A DNA stretch of 64,000 nt from VRUE01 sp963796705. Its GTDB lineage: Bacteria; Actinomycetota; Thermoleophilia; Solirubrobacterales; 70-9. The translations under genes and the position numbers were made by a program. Where the stretch lies: assembly GCA_963796705.1 (NCBI GenBank), contig CAWCMK010000002.1, positions 558,001-622,000 of the forward strand, in the 5' to 3' direction. The notes beneath the pieces were generated by a model. The model worked only from the letters and a program-made list of their open reading frames with translations, had not been told where the DNA came from and ran no database searches. Of this stretch, positions 42,195-49,393 are shown piece by piece; position 1 is the stretch's first letter, and the number at the start of each line of letters is the position of its first letter.

Positions 42195-42440
42195 ATGAAC
42201 GAGCAAGGTCCAAGCGACGCTGGCGGTGCCCTGCGGCGGGCGCCCTGCCCCGCCTGCGGCGAGCCCTGGTTGCGCCCGACGCAGCTCCCGGGCCGCTTCC
42301 GCTGCGTGTACTGTCTGCGCCGCTTCGAGTTGGTATCCCAGTGCCCCGACTGCGGTGAACACCAGACGATCGCGCGTATGAGCAGCACCGAGGACATGGC
42401 CTGCCAGCATTGCGGCGGCTCGATGCTGAGGCCCGTCTGA
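42195..42440 (+). CDS. Small zinc-ribbon protein
   Basis: 81 residues with four CxxC pairs: CPACG (residue 18), CVYC (37), CPDCG (50) and CQHCG (69), enough for two zinc ribbons. No other domain. It lies 3 bases after rsmB and 16 before rpe, clearly inside the def-fmt-rsmB-rpe unit. This may hint at an RNA- or ribosome-related role, but the function is unknown. ATG 42195. Confidence 0.85.
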   Translation: MNEQGPSDAGGALRRAPCPACGEPWLRPTQLPGRFRCVYCLRRFELVSQCPDCGEHQTIARMSSTEDMACQHCGGSMLRPV

Positions 42441-42456
42441 GCACGAGAACTTTCCG

Positions 42457-43143
42457 ATGAGCACCCGTATGGCCAAACTCATAGCCGAGCCGCGCGTCGC
42501 CCCGTCGATCCTCTCGGCCGACTTCTGGCGACTCGGCGGCCAGCTCGAGGAGGTGATGGGGGCGGGCGCCCTGGTGATCCACTTCGACGTGATGGACGGC
42601 CACTTCGTGCCGCCGATAACGATCGGGCCGTTGGTGCTCAGCGGGATCGCCGACCGGGTCCACGATGCGGGTGGCGCCGTTGACGTGCACCTGATGATCG
42701 CCGAGCCGGAGCGCCACATCGAGGCCTTCGCCGAGGCGGGCGCCGACTCGATCACCTTCCACGAGGAGGCAACGGCGCACGCCAACCGGACGCTGGCGGC
42801 GATTCGCGAGCTCGGCTGCCTTGCGGGGGTGGCGATCAATCCCGGCACTCCGGTCGAGGCTGTGGCCGAGCTGCGCGGGCTGGCCGACATCGTTCTCAAC
42901 ATGACCGTCAACCCCGGCTGGGGGGGCCAGGCCTTCATCGAGCGCTCCGCAGATAAGGTCTCGCGGCTCCGCGCTCTTGTCGGGGAGGCGAAGATCGAGG
43001 TCGACGGAGGCATCGACGTCGAAACCGCTGGTTCGGTGGCCGCCGCCGGTGCCTCGTTGTTCGTCGCCGGGTCGGCCGTGTTTGGCGCCGAGGATCCTGG
43101 GGCCGCCTACAGGGCGATTGTCGCTGCCGCAAACGCGGTCTGA
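42457..43143 (+). CDS. rpe: Ribulose-phosphate 3-epimerase
   Basis: Interconverts ribulose 5-phosphate and xylulose 5-phosphate (pentose phosphate pathway). 228-residue TIM barrel. Motifs: VAPSILSADFWRLGGQLEE, VIHFDVMDGHFVPPITIGP with metal/catalytic His and Asp, DVHLMIAEPERHIEAFAEAG, MTVNPGWGGQAFIE and EVDGGIDVETA. ATG 42457; an in-frame ATG four codons on (MAKLIAEPRVAPS) is the alternative. It ends 12 bases from the convergent antiporter. Confidence 0.95.
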   Translation: MSTRMAKLIAEPRVAPSILSADFWRLGGQLEEVMGAGALVIHFDVMDGHFVPPITIGPLVLSGIADRVHDAGGAVDVHLMIAEPERHIEAFAEAGADSITFHEEATAHANRTLAAIRELGCLAGVAINPGTPVEAVAELRGLADIVLNMTVNPGWGGQAFIERSADKVSRLRALVGEAKIEVDGGIDVETAGSVAAAGASLFVAGSAVFGAEDPGAAYRAIVAAANAV

Positions 43144-43155
43144 ATCGCGCCGCCC

Positions 43156-44952
43156 TCAGCCCCTCGCGACCAGCGCCCCGATCACCTCCTGCCACCAGGC
43201 GCGCCCGGCGGGGTCGCCCTCCTCGCGGGCCGCACGCCGCTCGCACCAGCGCGCCAGCGCCCGGCGCCCGCCGAGCGCGACGACGCTGCCGGTGAGCACC
43301 GCATAGCGGCCGTCTGCCAGGGCGACCAGCGAGCTCGGCCGGTCGCGGCGGCTGCGCAGGACCGCGATCACCCCGACGCCGCCGACGCGCTCGGGTGCCG
43401 ATGGATCGGCCCCCCGCTCGGCGGGTCGCACCGAGAAGATCTGCGGGGCTCCGCGGGGTGGCAGCCGGGCCGCCGGTGGGGTGCCGATCGGCCCCTTGTC
43501 CCAGCGGCGGGTCAGCTCCTCGACCTCCTCGCGGAGCTCCCCGCGGACCAGCACGTGCAGCTCGTCTCCCTCGCGCAGCTCCGTCGAGCCGCGCGGGGGT
43601 ATCGCCGTCCCCTCGCGGACGACAACGTTGACCAGCGCCTCGCGCGGCAGGCCCAGTTCGCGCACCAGATGGCCCGCGGCGGCGGCCCCCGGGCGCAGGC
43701 GGTAGGCGACGACATCGCCGCCCAGCCGGCGGATGCGGCCCGACTCGAGAAGGCGCCTGGGAAGCGCCGGCTCCTCGGTGGTCAGTCCCAGCCCCCGCGC
43801 CAGGGGCTCGAAGCTAGCCCCCTGGATCAGCGTCGAGGTGACGACGACAAAGAAGACGATCGCGAACAGTCGCTGCCCGTGCCCGAGCCCGGCGACCACC
43901 GGGAAGGTCGCCAGCCAGATTGGCGTCGCGCCTCGCAACCCGGCCCAGCCCAGCATCGAGCGCTCGCGCAGGTCAAATGGCGAGAAGGCGGTGGCGAGGA
44001 AGGCGGCCAGGGGACGCGCGAGGAGGATCAGCGCCGCCGAGAGCGCCAGCCCTTCGAGCGCCACCTCCCCGAGGGTGCTCGGCAGGACCAGCACTCCCAG
44101 CAAGATGAAGAGCCCGATCTGCGCCACCCAGCCGGCGCCCTCGTGGAAGGCGATGACCGTGCGACGGGCGGGAATGTTTGCGGAACCGAGCGCCAGTGCG
44201 GTCAGGTAGGTCGCCAGGAGCCCGGAGCCGTGGGCGATCTCGCCGATCCCGTAGGCGAGGCCGGCGATCGCGATCGTCGCCACCGGATAGATGCCGTCGG
44301 TGGGCAGCCGCACGCGGTCGAGCACCGCGACCGCGAGGCGGCCCAGGGCGAGGCCGACGGCGACGCCGACGGCGAGTTTCAGGGCCAGCAGGCCGGCCAT
44401 GTCGGGGATCCCGTAACCCGGCTGCTGGATCCAGTCGATGAAACCGATCACCAGCAGCAGCGCCACCGGGTCGTTCATTCCCGACTCGCCCTCGAGCGAG
44501 CGGGCGAGGCGCTTCTCGAGGCGGGAGCGCCTCAGGACGGTGAAGATCGCGGCCGAGTCCGTCGCCGCGATCGCCGCCCCGACGAGCATCCCTTCGAGCG
44601 TGCTGAGGCCGAAGATCCACTTGGCGGCCAGGCCGGCACCGAGCGCCGTGGCGATCGTCCCCACCGTCGCCAGCGAGGCGGCGGTACCGAGCACCGGTCG
44701 GATCTCCGACCAGCCGGCCGTCAGGCCACCCTCGAAGAGGATCATCACCAGGGCGATTGTCCCCAGGGTGCGGGCCAGTTCGGCGTTGTCGAATTCGATG
44801 CCGCCGATCCCTTCCGAGCCGGCCACCATGCCGAGCGCGAGGAATACCAGCAGGCCGGGAATCCGCATCCGGTCTGCCAGCAGCGCGCCGGCAATCCCGG
44901 CCGCGAGCAGGGCGCCGCCGATCAGGATCAGCTCGGCGTCATGCCCGCCCAT
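43156..44952 (-). CDS. Cation (K+ or Na+)/proton antiporter, NhaP2-like CPA1/CPA2 family
   Basis: Membrane antiporter of 598 residues. The first about 390 residues form 12-13 helices with LAIMILFEGGL-like LVMILFEGGLTAGWSEI, IAATDSAAIFTVLRRSRLE and the ion-site motif LEGESGMNDPVALLLVIGF. The C-terminal cytoplasmic part contains a TrkA-C/RCK-C domain (VVREGTAIPPRGSTELREGD) followed by a further ligand-like domain of about 90 residues, the arrangement of NhaP2 potassium/proton antiporters. ATG at 44952. A 21-codon upstream frame ends 2 bases before it. The gene follows the flippase on the same strand. Confidence 0.88.
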   Translation of the reverse strand: MGGHDAELILIGGALLAAGIAGALLADRMRIPGLLVFLALGMVAGSEGIGGIEFDNAELARTLGTIALVMILFEGGLTAGWSEIRPVLGTAASLATVGTIATALGAGLAAKWIFGLSTLEGMLVGAAIAATDSAAIFTVLRRSRLEKRLARSLEGESGMNDPVALLLVIGFIDWIQQPGYGIPDMAGLLALKLAVGVAVGLALGRLAVAVLDRVRLPTDGIYPVATIAIAGLAYGIGEIAHGSGLLATYLTALALGSANIPARRTVIAFHEGAGWVAQIGLFILLGVLVLPSTLGEVALEGLALSAALILLARPLAAFLATAFSPFDLRERSMLGWAGLRGATPIWLATFPVVAGLGHGQRLFAIVFFVVVTSTLIQGASFEPLARGLGLTTEEPALPRRLLESGRIRRLGGDVVAYRLRPGAAAAGHLVRELGLPREALVNVVVREGTAIPPRGSTELREGDELHVLVRGELREEVEELTRRWDKGPIGTPPAARLPPRGAPQIFSVRPAERGADPSAPERVGGVGVIAVLRSRRDRPSSLVALADGRYAVLTGSVVALGGRRALARWCERRAAREEGDPAGRAWWQEVIGALVARG

Positions 44953-44954
44953 GA

Positions 44955-45020
44955 CTAGGTCGCGCGCCCCGCTGGCTGCGCGAGGCGCCCGGTGCGGGGA
45001 CCTGCTCGCCCAGCGCTCAT
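44955..45020 (-). CDS. Possible leaderless upstream frame of the antiporter
   Basis: ATG 45020 (minus strand) is preceded by TAGGGT (45027-45032) at exactly 6 bases, the leaderless spacing used across this window. The frame encodes 21 residues (MSAGRAGPRTGRLAQPAGRA then T) and stops 2 bases before the antiporter ATG, in a different frame. It could couple translation to the antiporter. The peptide has no recognisable feature. Confidence 0.35.
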   Translation of the reverse strand: MSAGRAGPRTGRLAQPAGRAT

Positions 45021-45042
45021 CGATCGACCCTAGATGAACGGC

Positions 45043-46479
45043 TCAGACGTTCTCATCGAGCATCGCCAAGCGCGCCTCGAGCTCCTCCCCCGATCCCGGT
45101 GCGGGGACGTCCTCGGGGCGCTCGTGCGGGTGGCGGTAAACGTAGTAAAGGAGCGAGAACAGGACCCCGGCCGCCAGCAGGAAACCGATCTCGACCCGGC
45201 GGAACTCGTTGCTGACCAGCGGCACGAAGTTCCAGCCGATGAACAGCATCGCGCAGAAGATCCAGCGGGCCGCGGCGCGCCGCACCTGCCCCTGCGCGAT
45301 GCAGGCCTGGTTGACGGTCACCGAGGAGAGATAGACCCCCATCCCGATACCGACCAGCAGCAACCCGGTGCGGTCGTAGGTGAACTTCTTGCTGAAGGCG
45401 ATCTGCATCAGCTTCGGCCCGCCGATCAGGACGACGACCACGACCAACGCCGTGAAGGCCGCTATCCCCAACAGCACCATGCGCACCGTGTGGTGAAATT
45501 CGCGATCGGCGTCCTCGGCATCGCTTGTGTGGAGGCTTGTGAGGTGGGGGAGAATGCTGGTCGAGACGGCCTGGAAGAGCTGCAGCGGGGCCCGGGCGAG
45601 CATCAGCACGTTGAAGATGAAGCCGGCCGCCGCCGCCCCCTGCAGGCCGCGGATGATCAGCGGCCCGGCGTTGAGGAAGGCCTGTTCGCTGAACATGATC
45701 AGCAGCACGGCCGCCGCGAAGCCACCGCCGTGCCGCAAGGAGAAGTCAGCCGATGGCGGCGGGTTGGGCTCGCCAGCCGAACCGGCCGAAGCCGAACCGC
45801 CCGTCGCGCTGCGGCTCGCCATCTCGGGGGAGTGCCCGACCCCGCGCGCCGCCCGACGGGCAAAGGCAAAGGGTACGACGACGAGCGAGAGCGCCGGGGC
45901 GGCGGTGATCCCGATCGCGACCGCCGACTGGCCGCTGAGGATGCCGATCGCGACCATCACCGCAAAGATCGTCCGGAAGCACGATTCGGAGAGGATCAGC
46001 GCTGCGAAGAGACCGAAGCGTTGGCCGCCGGCCAGGAAGCCGCGGGCGAAATAGCTCGCCGCGTAGAAGAGGACCGAGGAGAAGAAGACCCAGTAGAGGG
46101 TTTCGTTGCCCTCCAGCAGGTCGTTTTGGATCGGCCCCCGCAGCGCCAGGGCGAGAACCGCGAAGAACAGCGATAGGCCGAACTGAATCGTCGCGGCCAC
46201 CCGCATCGGCTGGGCGATCGGCTGCCCCTTGACGCGCCGCTCCGAGATGTGGCGCGAGAGCAGTTGTTCGATCGGCCGGTAGAGCGTTGAGATCGTGATG
46301 AAGACCGCCGACCACAGGACCGTGATCTGCCCGTAATCGGGCTTCGAGAGGACGTGGGAGGCGATCAGGAAGTAGGCGTAGGTGATGACCCCGGTGAGAC
46401 CGACGCCGACCGCCAGGAAGCTCGCCGTCTTACCGTAGTCGGCGGTCGCCGACCCGCTGGCGCCGTTTCGCTCGCTCAT
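45043..46479 (-). CDS. Polysaccharide/lipid flippase, MOP superfamily
   Basis: Integral membrane protein, 478 residues, with about 12-14 hydrophobic segments, resembling Wzx-like flippases: ASFLAVGVGLTGVITYAYFL at the N-terminus, ASHVLSKPDYGQITVLWSAV, LFQAVSTSILPHLTSLH in the centre. It probably moves a lipid-linked glycan across the membrane. The central loop (about residues 215-250) carries a Ser/Gly/Ala/Pro-rich insertion of about 35 residues. ATG 46479 overlaps the stop of the glycosyltransferase upstream by 4 bases, so sugar transfer and export genes are coupled. Confidence 0.85.
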   Translation of the reverse strand: MSERNGASGSATADYGKTASFLAVGVGLTGVITYAYFLIASHVLSKPDYGQITVLWSAVFITISTLYRPIEQLLSRHISERRVKGQPIAQPMRVAATIQFGLSLFFAVLALALRGPIQNDLLEGNETLYWVFFSSVLFYAASYFARGFLAGGQRFGLFAALILSESCFRTIFAVMVAIGILSGQSAVAIGITAAPALSLVVVPFAFARRAARGVGHSPEMASRSATGGSASAGSAGEPNPPPSADFSLRHGGGFAAAVLLIMFSEQAFLNAGPLIIRGLQGAAAAGFIFNVLMLARAPLQLFQAVSTSILPHLTSLHTSDAEDADREFHHTVRMVLLGIAAFTALVVVVVLIGGPKLMQIAFSKKFTYDRTGLLLVGIGMGVYLSSVTVNQACIAQGQVRRAAARWIFCAMLFIGWNFVPLVSNEFRRVEIGFLLAAGVLFSLLYYVYRHPHERPEDVPAPGSGEELEARLAMLDENV

Positions 46480-47459
46480 CGGCGCTCGCCGGGCTCGTAG
46501 TGGGAGGGCGCGACGTCGAGCTCGAGCTCGATCCGCCGCACCCGCTCGAAGACCCGCTGGGTCATTACCCGCTGTCCCGCGAGCAGGTCGCCGATCACCC
46601 CAAGGGCAAAGAGCTGAATCGCGGCGATGAAGAGGACCGCGCCGAGGATCAGCGACTGGATATGGCCGGTCGAGTCGCCGTTGATGATCCAGTCGAGGAG
46701 GAACGGCATCCAGGCGGCGAGCGCCAGGAGCGCGAGCGCCAGGCCGGCTCCGGTGAAGACCCGCAGCGGCTCATAGCGCGCGTAGATGCGCAGAATCGAG
46801 AGCCCGTTGCGGCGCACGTAGGCGCCGGTTGAGGTAAAGAGCCGCGACTCGCGCGTCTGCGGGTTGGTGCCGACCTCGACCTGGTCGACCGCGACGAGCA
46901 TCTTGCCCGCCTGGATCAGGCTCTCGAGGGTGTAGGTGAAGTCGTCGACGACGAGCAGGCCGAGCGCCGCCTCACGGTTGTAGGCGCGGAAGCCGGAGGT
47001 GGTGTCCGCGATCTCGGTCCCCGAGAGGCGGCGCACGACCCAGCTGCCGAGCCGCTGCAGGCGCTTTTTTGCGGGCGAGAAGTGCTCGATCCGCTCGATC
47101 CGCCGGTCCCCGACGACCATGTCGGCCTCCCCGGCGAGGATCGGTGCGATCACTCTGGCGACGTCCTCTCCGCGGTACTGGTTGTCGGCGTCGGTGTTGA
47201 CGATCAGCTCGGCTCCGAGCTTCAGACAGGCGTCGAGGCCGGCCTGAAAGCCCGCCGCGAGGCCCTTGTTGTTGGTCAGGCGGACGATGTGCTGAACCCC
47301 GCACTCGCGCGCCACCTCGATCGTTCGATCGGTGGAGCCGTCGTCGATCACCAGCAACTCGATTTCATCGATCCCCTCGATCCGCTCGGGCAGGTCGGCG
47401 ATCGTCGCCGCCAGGGTCGCCTCCTCGTTCAGGCAGGGGATCTGGATGATCAGCTTCAT
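46476..47459 (-). CDS. Family 2 glycosyltransferase, polyprenol-phosphate sugar transferase type
   Basis: 327 residues from ATG 47459 (MKLIIQIPCLNEEATLAATI), the usual GT2 start. Nucleotide-sugar site ELLVIDDGSTDRTIEVARE and metal motif LIVNTDADNQYRGEDVARV are intact. Two membrane helices near the C-terminus (about residues 235-265 and 275-305) anchor it. By likeness to dolichol-phosphate mannosyltransferases and ArnC/GtrB proteins it probably loads a sugar on undecaprenyl phosphate. The frame is open 20 codons further upstream without homology. It is divergent from ribD. Confidence 0.88.
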   Translation of the reverse strand: MKLIIQIPCLNEEATLAATIADLPERIEGIDEIELLVIDDGSTDRTIEVARECGVQHIVRLTNNKGLAAGFQAGLDACLKLGAELIVNTDADNQYRGEDVARVIAPILAGEADMVVGDRRIERIEHFSPAKKRLQRLGSWVVRRLSGTEIADTTSGFRAYNREAALGLLVVDDFTYTLESLIQAGKMLVAVDQVEVGTNPQTRESRLFTSTGAYVRRNGLSILRIYARYEPLRVFTGAGLALALLALAAWMPFLLDWIINGDSTGHIQSLILGAVLFIAAIQLFALGVIGDLLAGQRVMTQRVFERVRRIELELDVAPSHYEPGERR

Positions 47460-47469
47460 GGGCCGGGTC

Positions 47470-47475
47470 AGGGTA
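47470..47475 (-). promoter_or_regulatory. -10-like box upstream of the glycosyltransferase
   Basis: On the minus strand TACCCT ends 10 bases before ATG 47459, slightly further than the leaderless pattern elsewhere. Confidence 0.35.
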
Positions 47476-47570
47476 ACCGTGGACCCGGCGCGCGGGTCCC
47501 CTGATGGGGCGCGGGGCAACTTGTGCTGGGCGGCGTCGGTCAGCCCTCAGACGAGCTGACCGCCGCCAGC

Positions 47571-47576
47571 TACTAT
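47571..47576 (+). promoter_or_regulatory. -10 box of the riboflavin operon
   Basis: TACTAT lies 28 bases before ATG 47605. Transcription would begin near 47583, inside the palindrome at 47579-47600. No good -35 hexamer is seen. Confidence 0.45.
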
Positions 47577-47578
47577 GG

Positions 47579-47600
47579 GTTGACTGACCAGTCAGTCAAC
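47579..47600. promoter_or_regulatory. 22-bp palindromic operator, TetR-family style, before ribD
   Basis: Perfect arms GTTGACTGAC (47579-47588) and GTCAGTCAAC (47591-47600) flank a CA centre. Length, symmetry and the TGAC/GTCA half-sites are like sites bound by dimeric TetR-family repressors. It covers the predicted transcription start of the rib operon and ends 4 bases before the ribD ATG, where a ribosome-binding site would normally be. It is also within 120 bases of the divergent glycosyltransferase start. No regulator gene lies in the window. Confidence 0.65.
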
Positions 47601-47604
47601 AGCT

Positions 47605-48771
47605 ATGGCGAGTCCCGCGACAGGCACGAATGCGGAGCACATGAGGCGCGCCCTGGAGCTCGCCGAGGGTGGCCGTGGGCGGGTCAGCCCGAATCCGCTG
47701 GTCGGCGCTGTCCTGGTACGCGGCGGTGAGGTAATCGGCGAGGGGTTCCACGCCAGGCTGGGCGACCTCCACGCGGAGCGGGCGGCGCTCGAGGATTGTC
47801 GGCGCCGGGGAGGCGATGCCGCCGGCGCGACGCTCTGCGTGACACTCGAGCCCTGCGCCCACCGCGGCCGTCAGCCGCCCTGCACCGAGGCGATCCTCGA
47901 GGCCGGCGTCGCCCGCGTCGTCTTTGCCTCCGATGATCCCTCCCAGAAGGCATCGGGGCGCGGGCCGGAGATCCTCCGCGAGGCCGGCGTCGAGGTCCTC
48001 GAGTGCGGCGGCGAGGAGGCGCGAGCGGCGCGCCTCCTAAATCAGGCCTTTCGCAAGCACGCCCGCAGCGGGCGGCCGATGGTGACCCTGAAGCTGGCGA
48101 TCTCCCTGGACGGGGGCACATCGACCGCGCCGGGTGACTCGCGGTGGATCTCCGGCGACGCGAGCCGCGCCCTCGTTCACCGTTGGCGGGCAGAGGCCGA
48201 TGCGGTCGCCGTCGGGATCGGCACCGTCCTCGCCGATGACCCGCTGCTGAACGTCCGCGGCACCGAGCTGGGCGGACAGCCACTGCGGGTCGTCTTTGAT
48301 CGCCAGGCACGGCTGCCGCTCGACTCAGCCCTGCTGGGCAGCCTCGAGCAGGCGCCGCTGCTCGTGATCGCCGCGCCCTCGACCGATCCGGCGCGGCTCG
48401 CCGCCCTGCGCGAGGCCGGCGCCGAGGTGATCATCGCCGCCGAGATCCCCGCCGCACTTGAACTGCTCGGCGATCGGGGGATCACGTCTGTGCTTCTCGA
48501 GGGGGGCCGAACCCTCGCCGCCGCCTTTGCCAGAGCCGGTGAGATCGACGAGGCCAGGACCTTCGTCGCGCCGCTGCTCCTCGGCGATCAGCTGCTCGAG
48601 GTGGCTGGCGCCGGTGGCCTCGCGGCGCCGCCGGCGGCCGGGAAAGATTTGGCCAGCGGGGAGGTCCGAACCCCGAGGGCGAGCGGCCCGCCGCGGCTTC
48701 GCGCCCTCTCCCACCAGGCCGAGCAAATCGGCGAGGACACGCTGATCACGGCCCGCTTCAGGGAGTGGTGA
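47605..48771 (+). CDS. ribD: Bifunctional riboflavin deaminase/reductase RibD
   Basis: Performs deamination and side-chain reduction of the pyrimidine intermediate. 388 residues. The N-terminal deaminase has SPNPLVGAVLVRGGEVIGEG, zinc ligands in HAERAALEDC and CVTLEPCAHRGRQPPCTEAI; the C-terminal reductase has VTLKLAISLDGGTSTAPGD, SRWISGDASRALVHRWRAEA and VLLEGGRTLAAAF. ATG 47605 has no Shine-Dalgarno site because the palindrome occupies that place. ATG 47641 (MRRALELAEGG), 12 codons on, is an alternative start and matches family N-termini well. Confidence 0.94.
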   Translation: MASPATGTNAEHMRRALELAEGGRGRVSPNPLVGAVLVRGGEVIGEGFHARLGDLHAERAALEDCRRRGGDAAGATLCVTLEPCAHRGRQPPCTEAILEAGVARVVFASDDPSQKASGRGPEILREAGVEVLECGGEEARAARLLNQAFRKHARSGRPMVTLKLAISLDGGTSTAPGDSRWISGDASRALVHRWRAEADAVAVGIGTVLADDPLLNVRGTELGGQPLRVVFDRQARLPLDSALLGSLEQAPLLVIAAPSTDPARLAALREAGAEVIIAAEIPAALELLGDRGITSVLLEGGRTLAAAFARAGEIDEARTFVAPLLLGDQLLEVAGAGGLAAPPAAGKDLASGEVRTPRASGPPRLRALSHQAEQIGEDTLITARFREW

Positions 48772-48772
48772 G

Positions 48773-49393
48773 GTGTTCACCGGCCTGATCGGGGACGTCG
48801 GCGCGCTCGAGTCGGTCGAGGCGGGACCTGAGGGTGCGAATCTGCGCTTCGCGACGCGCCTCGCGCCGGCGATCGGCAGCGGCGATTCGGTCGCGGTTAA
48901 CGGCGTCTGTCTGACCGCCAGTGAGGTCGATCCCGGCGGCTTCGTGGCCGAGGCGATGAACCAGACCCTGCGGCTCACCACCCTCGCTGAGCTGCGGGCC
49001 GGCAGCCGCGCCAACCTCGAGCTCTCACTGAGGGCCTCTGACCGGCTCGGCGGCCACATCGTGCAGGGGCACGTCGACGGCATCGGCCAGGTGCTCTCGC
49101 AGGAGCAGGACGGCTTCGCCCGGCGTCTGCGCGTCGGGCTCGCCCCGGAGCTGCTGCGATATGTCGTCGCCCGTGGCTCGATCGCGCTGGACGGGGTCAG
49201 CCTTACGGTCACAGATTTGGGGCGTTCTTGGCTTTCTGTTTCCCTCATCCCCGAGACCCTGGAGCGGACGACCCTGGGCGCTCTGGTCCCGGGCTGCAAG
49301 CTGAACGTCGAGTGCGATGTGATTGCGAAGTACGTCGAGCGGTTGGTGTCACCATTGTCGGAAAGGAGCGGCCATGGAGCAGACGATGTCTGA
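48773..49393 (+). CDS. ribE: Riboflavin synthase alpha subunit
   Basis: Dismutates two dimethyl-ribityllumazine molecules to riboflavin. 206 residues made of two homologous lumazine-binding barrels. It begins MFTGLIGDVGALESVEAG; SVAVNGVCLTASEVDPGGF and the second-barrel SIALDGVSLTVTDLGRSW mark the repeats; GGHIVQGHVDGIGQV is the interdomain segment. GTG 48773 follows the ribD stop by 1 base. The 3' end overlaps ribBA by 20 bases. Confidence 0.96.
   Translation: MFTGLIGDVGALESVEAGPEGANLRFATRLAPAIGSGDSVAVNGVCLTASEVDPGGFVAEAMNQTLRLTTLAELRAGSRANLELSLRASDRLGGHIVQGHVDGIGQVLSQEQDGFARRLRVGLAPELLRYVVARGSIALDGVSLTVTDLGRSWLSVSLIPETLERTTLGALVPGCKLNVECDVIAKYVERLVSPLSERSGHGADDV
49363..49368 (+). promoter_or_regulatory. 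Ribosome-binding site deciding the ribBA start
   Basis: AAGGAG lies inside ribE, 5 bases before ATG 49374, and supports this start over the in-frame upstream GTG. Confidence 0.65.

Noticed and set aside
43555..44958. 467-codon open frame on the plus strand
   Set aside because: Antisense shadow of the antiporter, rich in His/Gln/Arg/Gly, no domain.
47460..47604. FMN riboswitch before the riboflavin operon
   Set aside because: The gap is only 145 bases and shows none of the conserved FMN-element segments; the 22-bp palindrome is the only strong feature.
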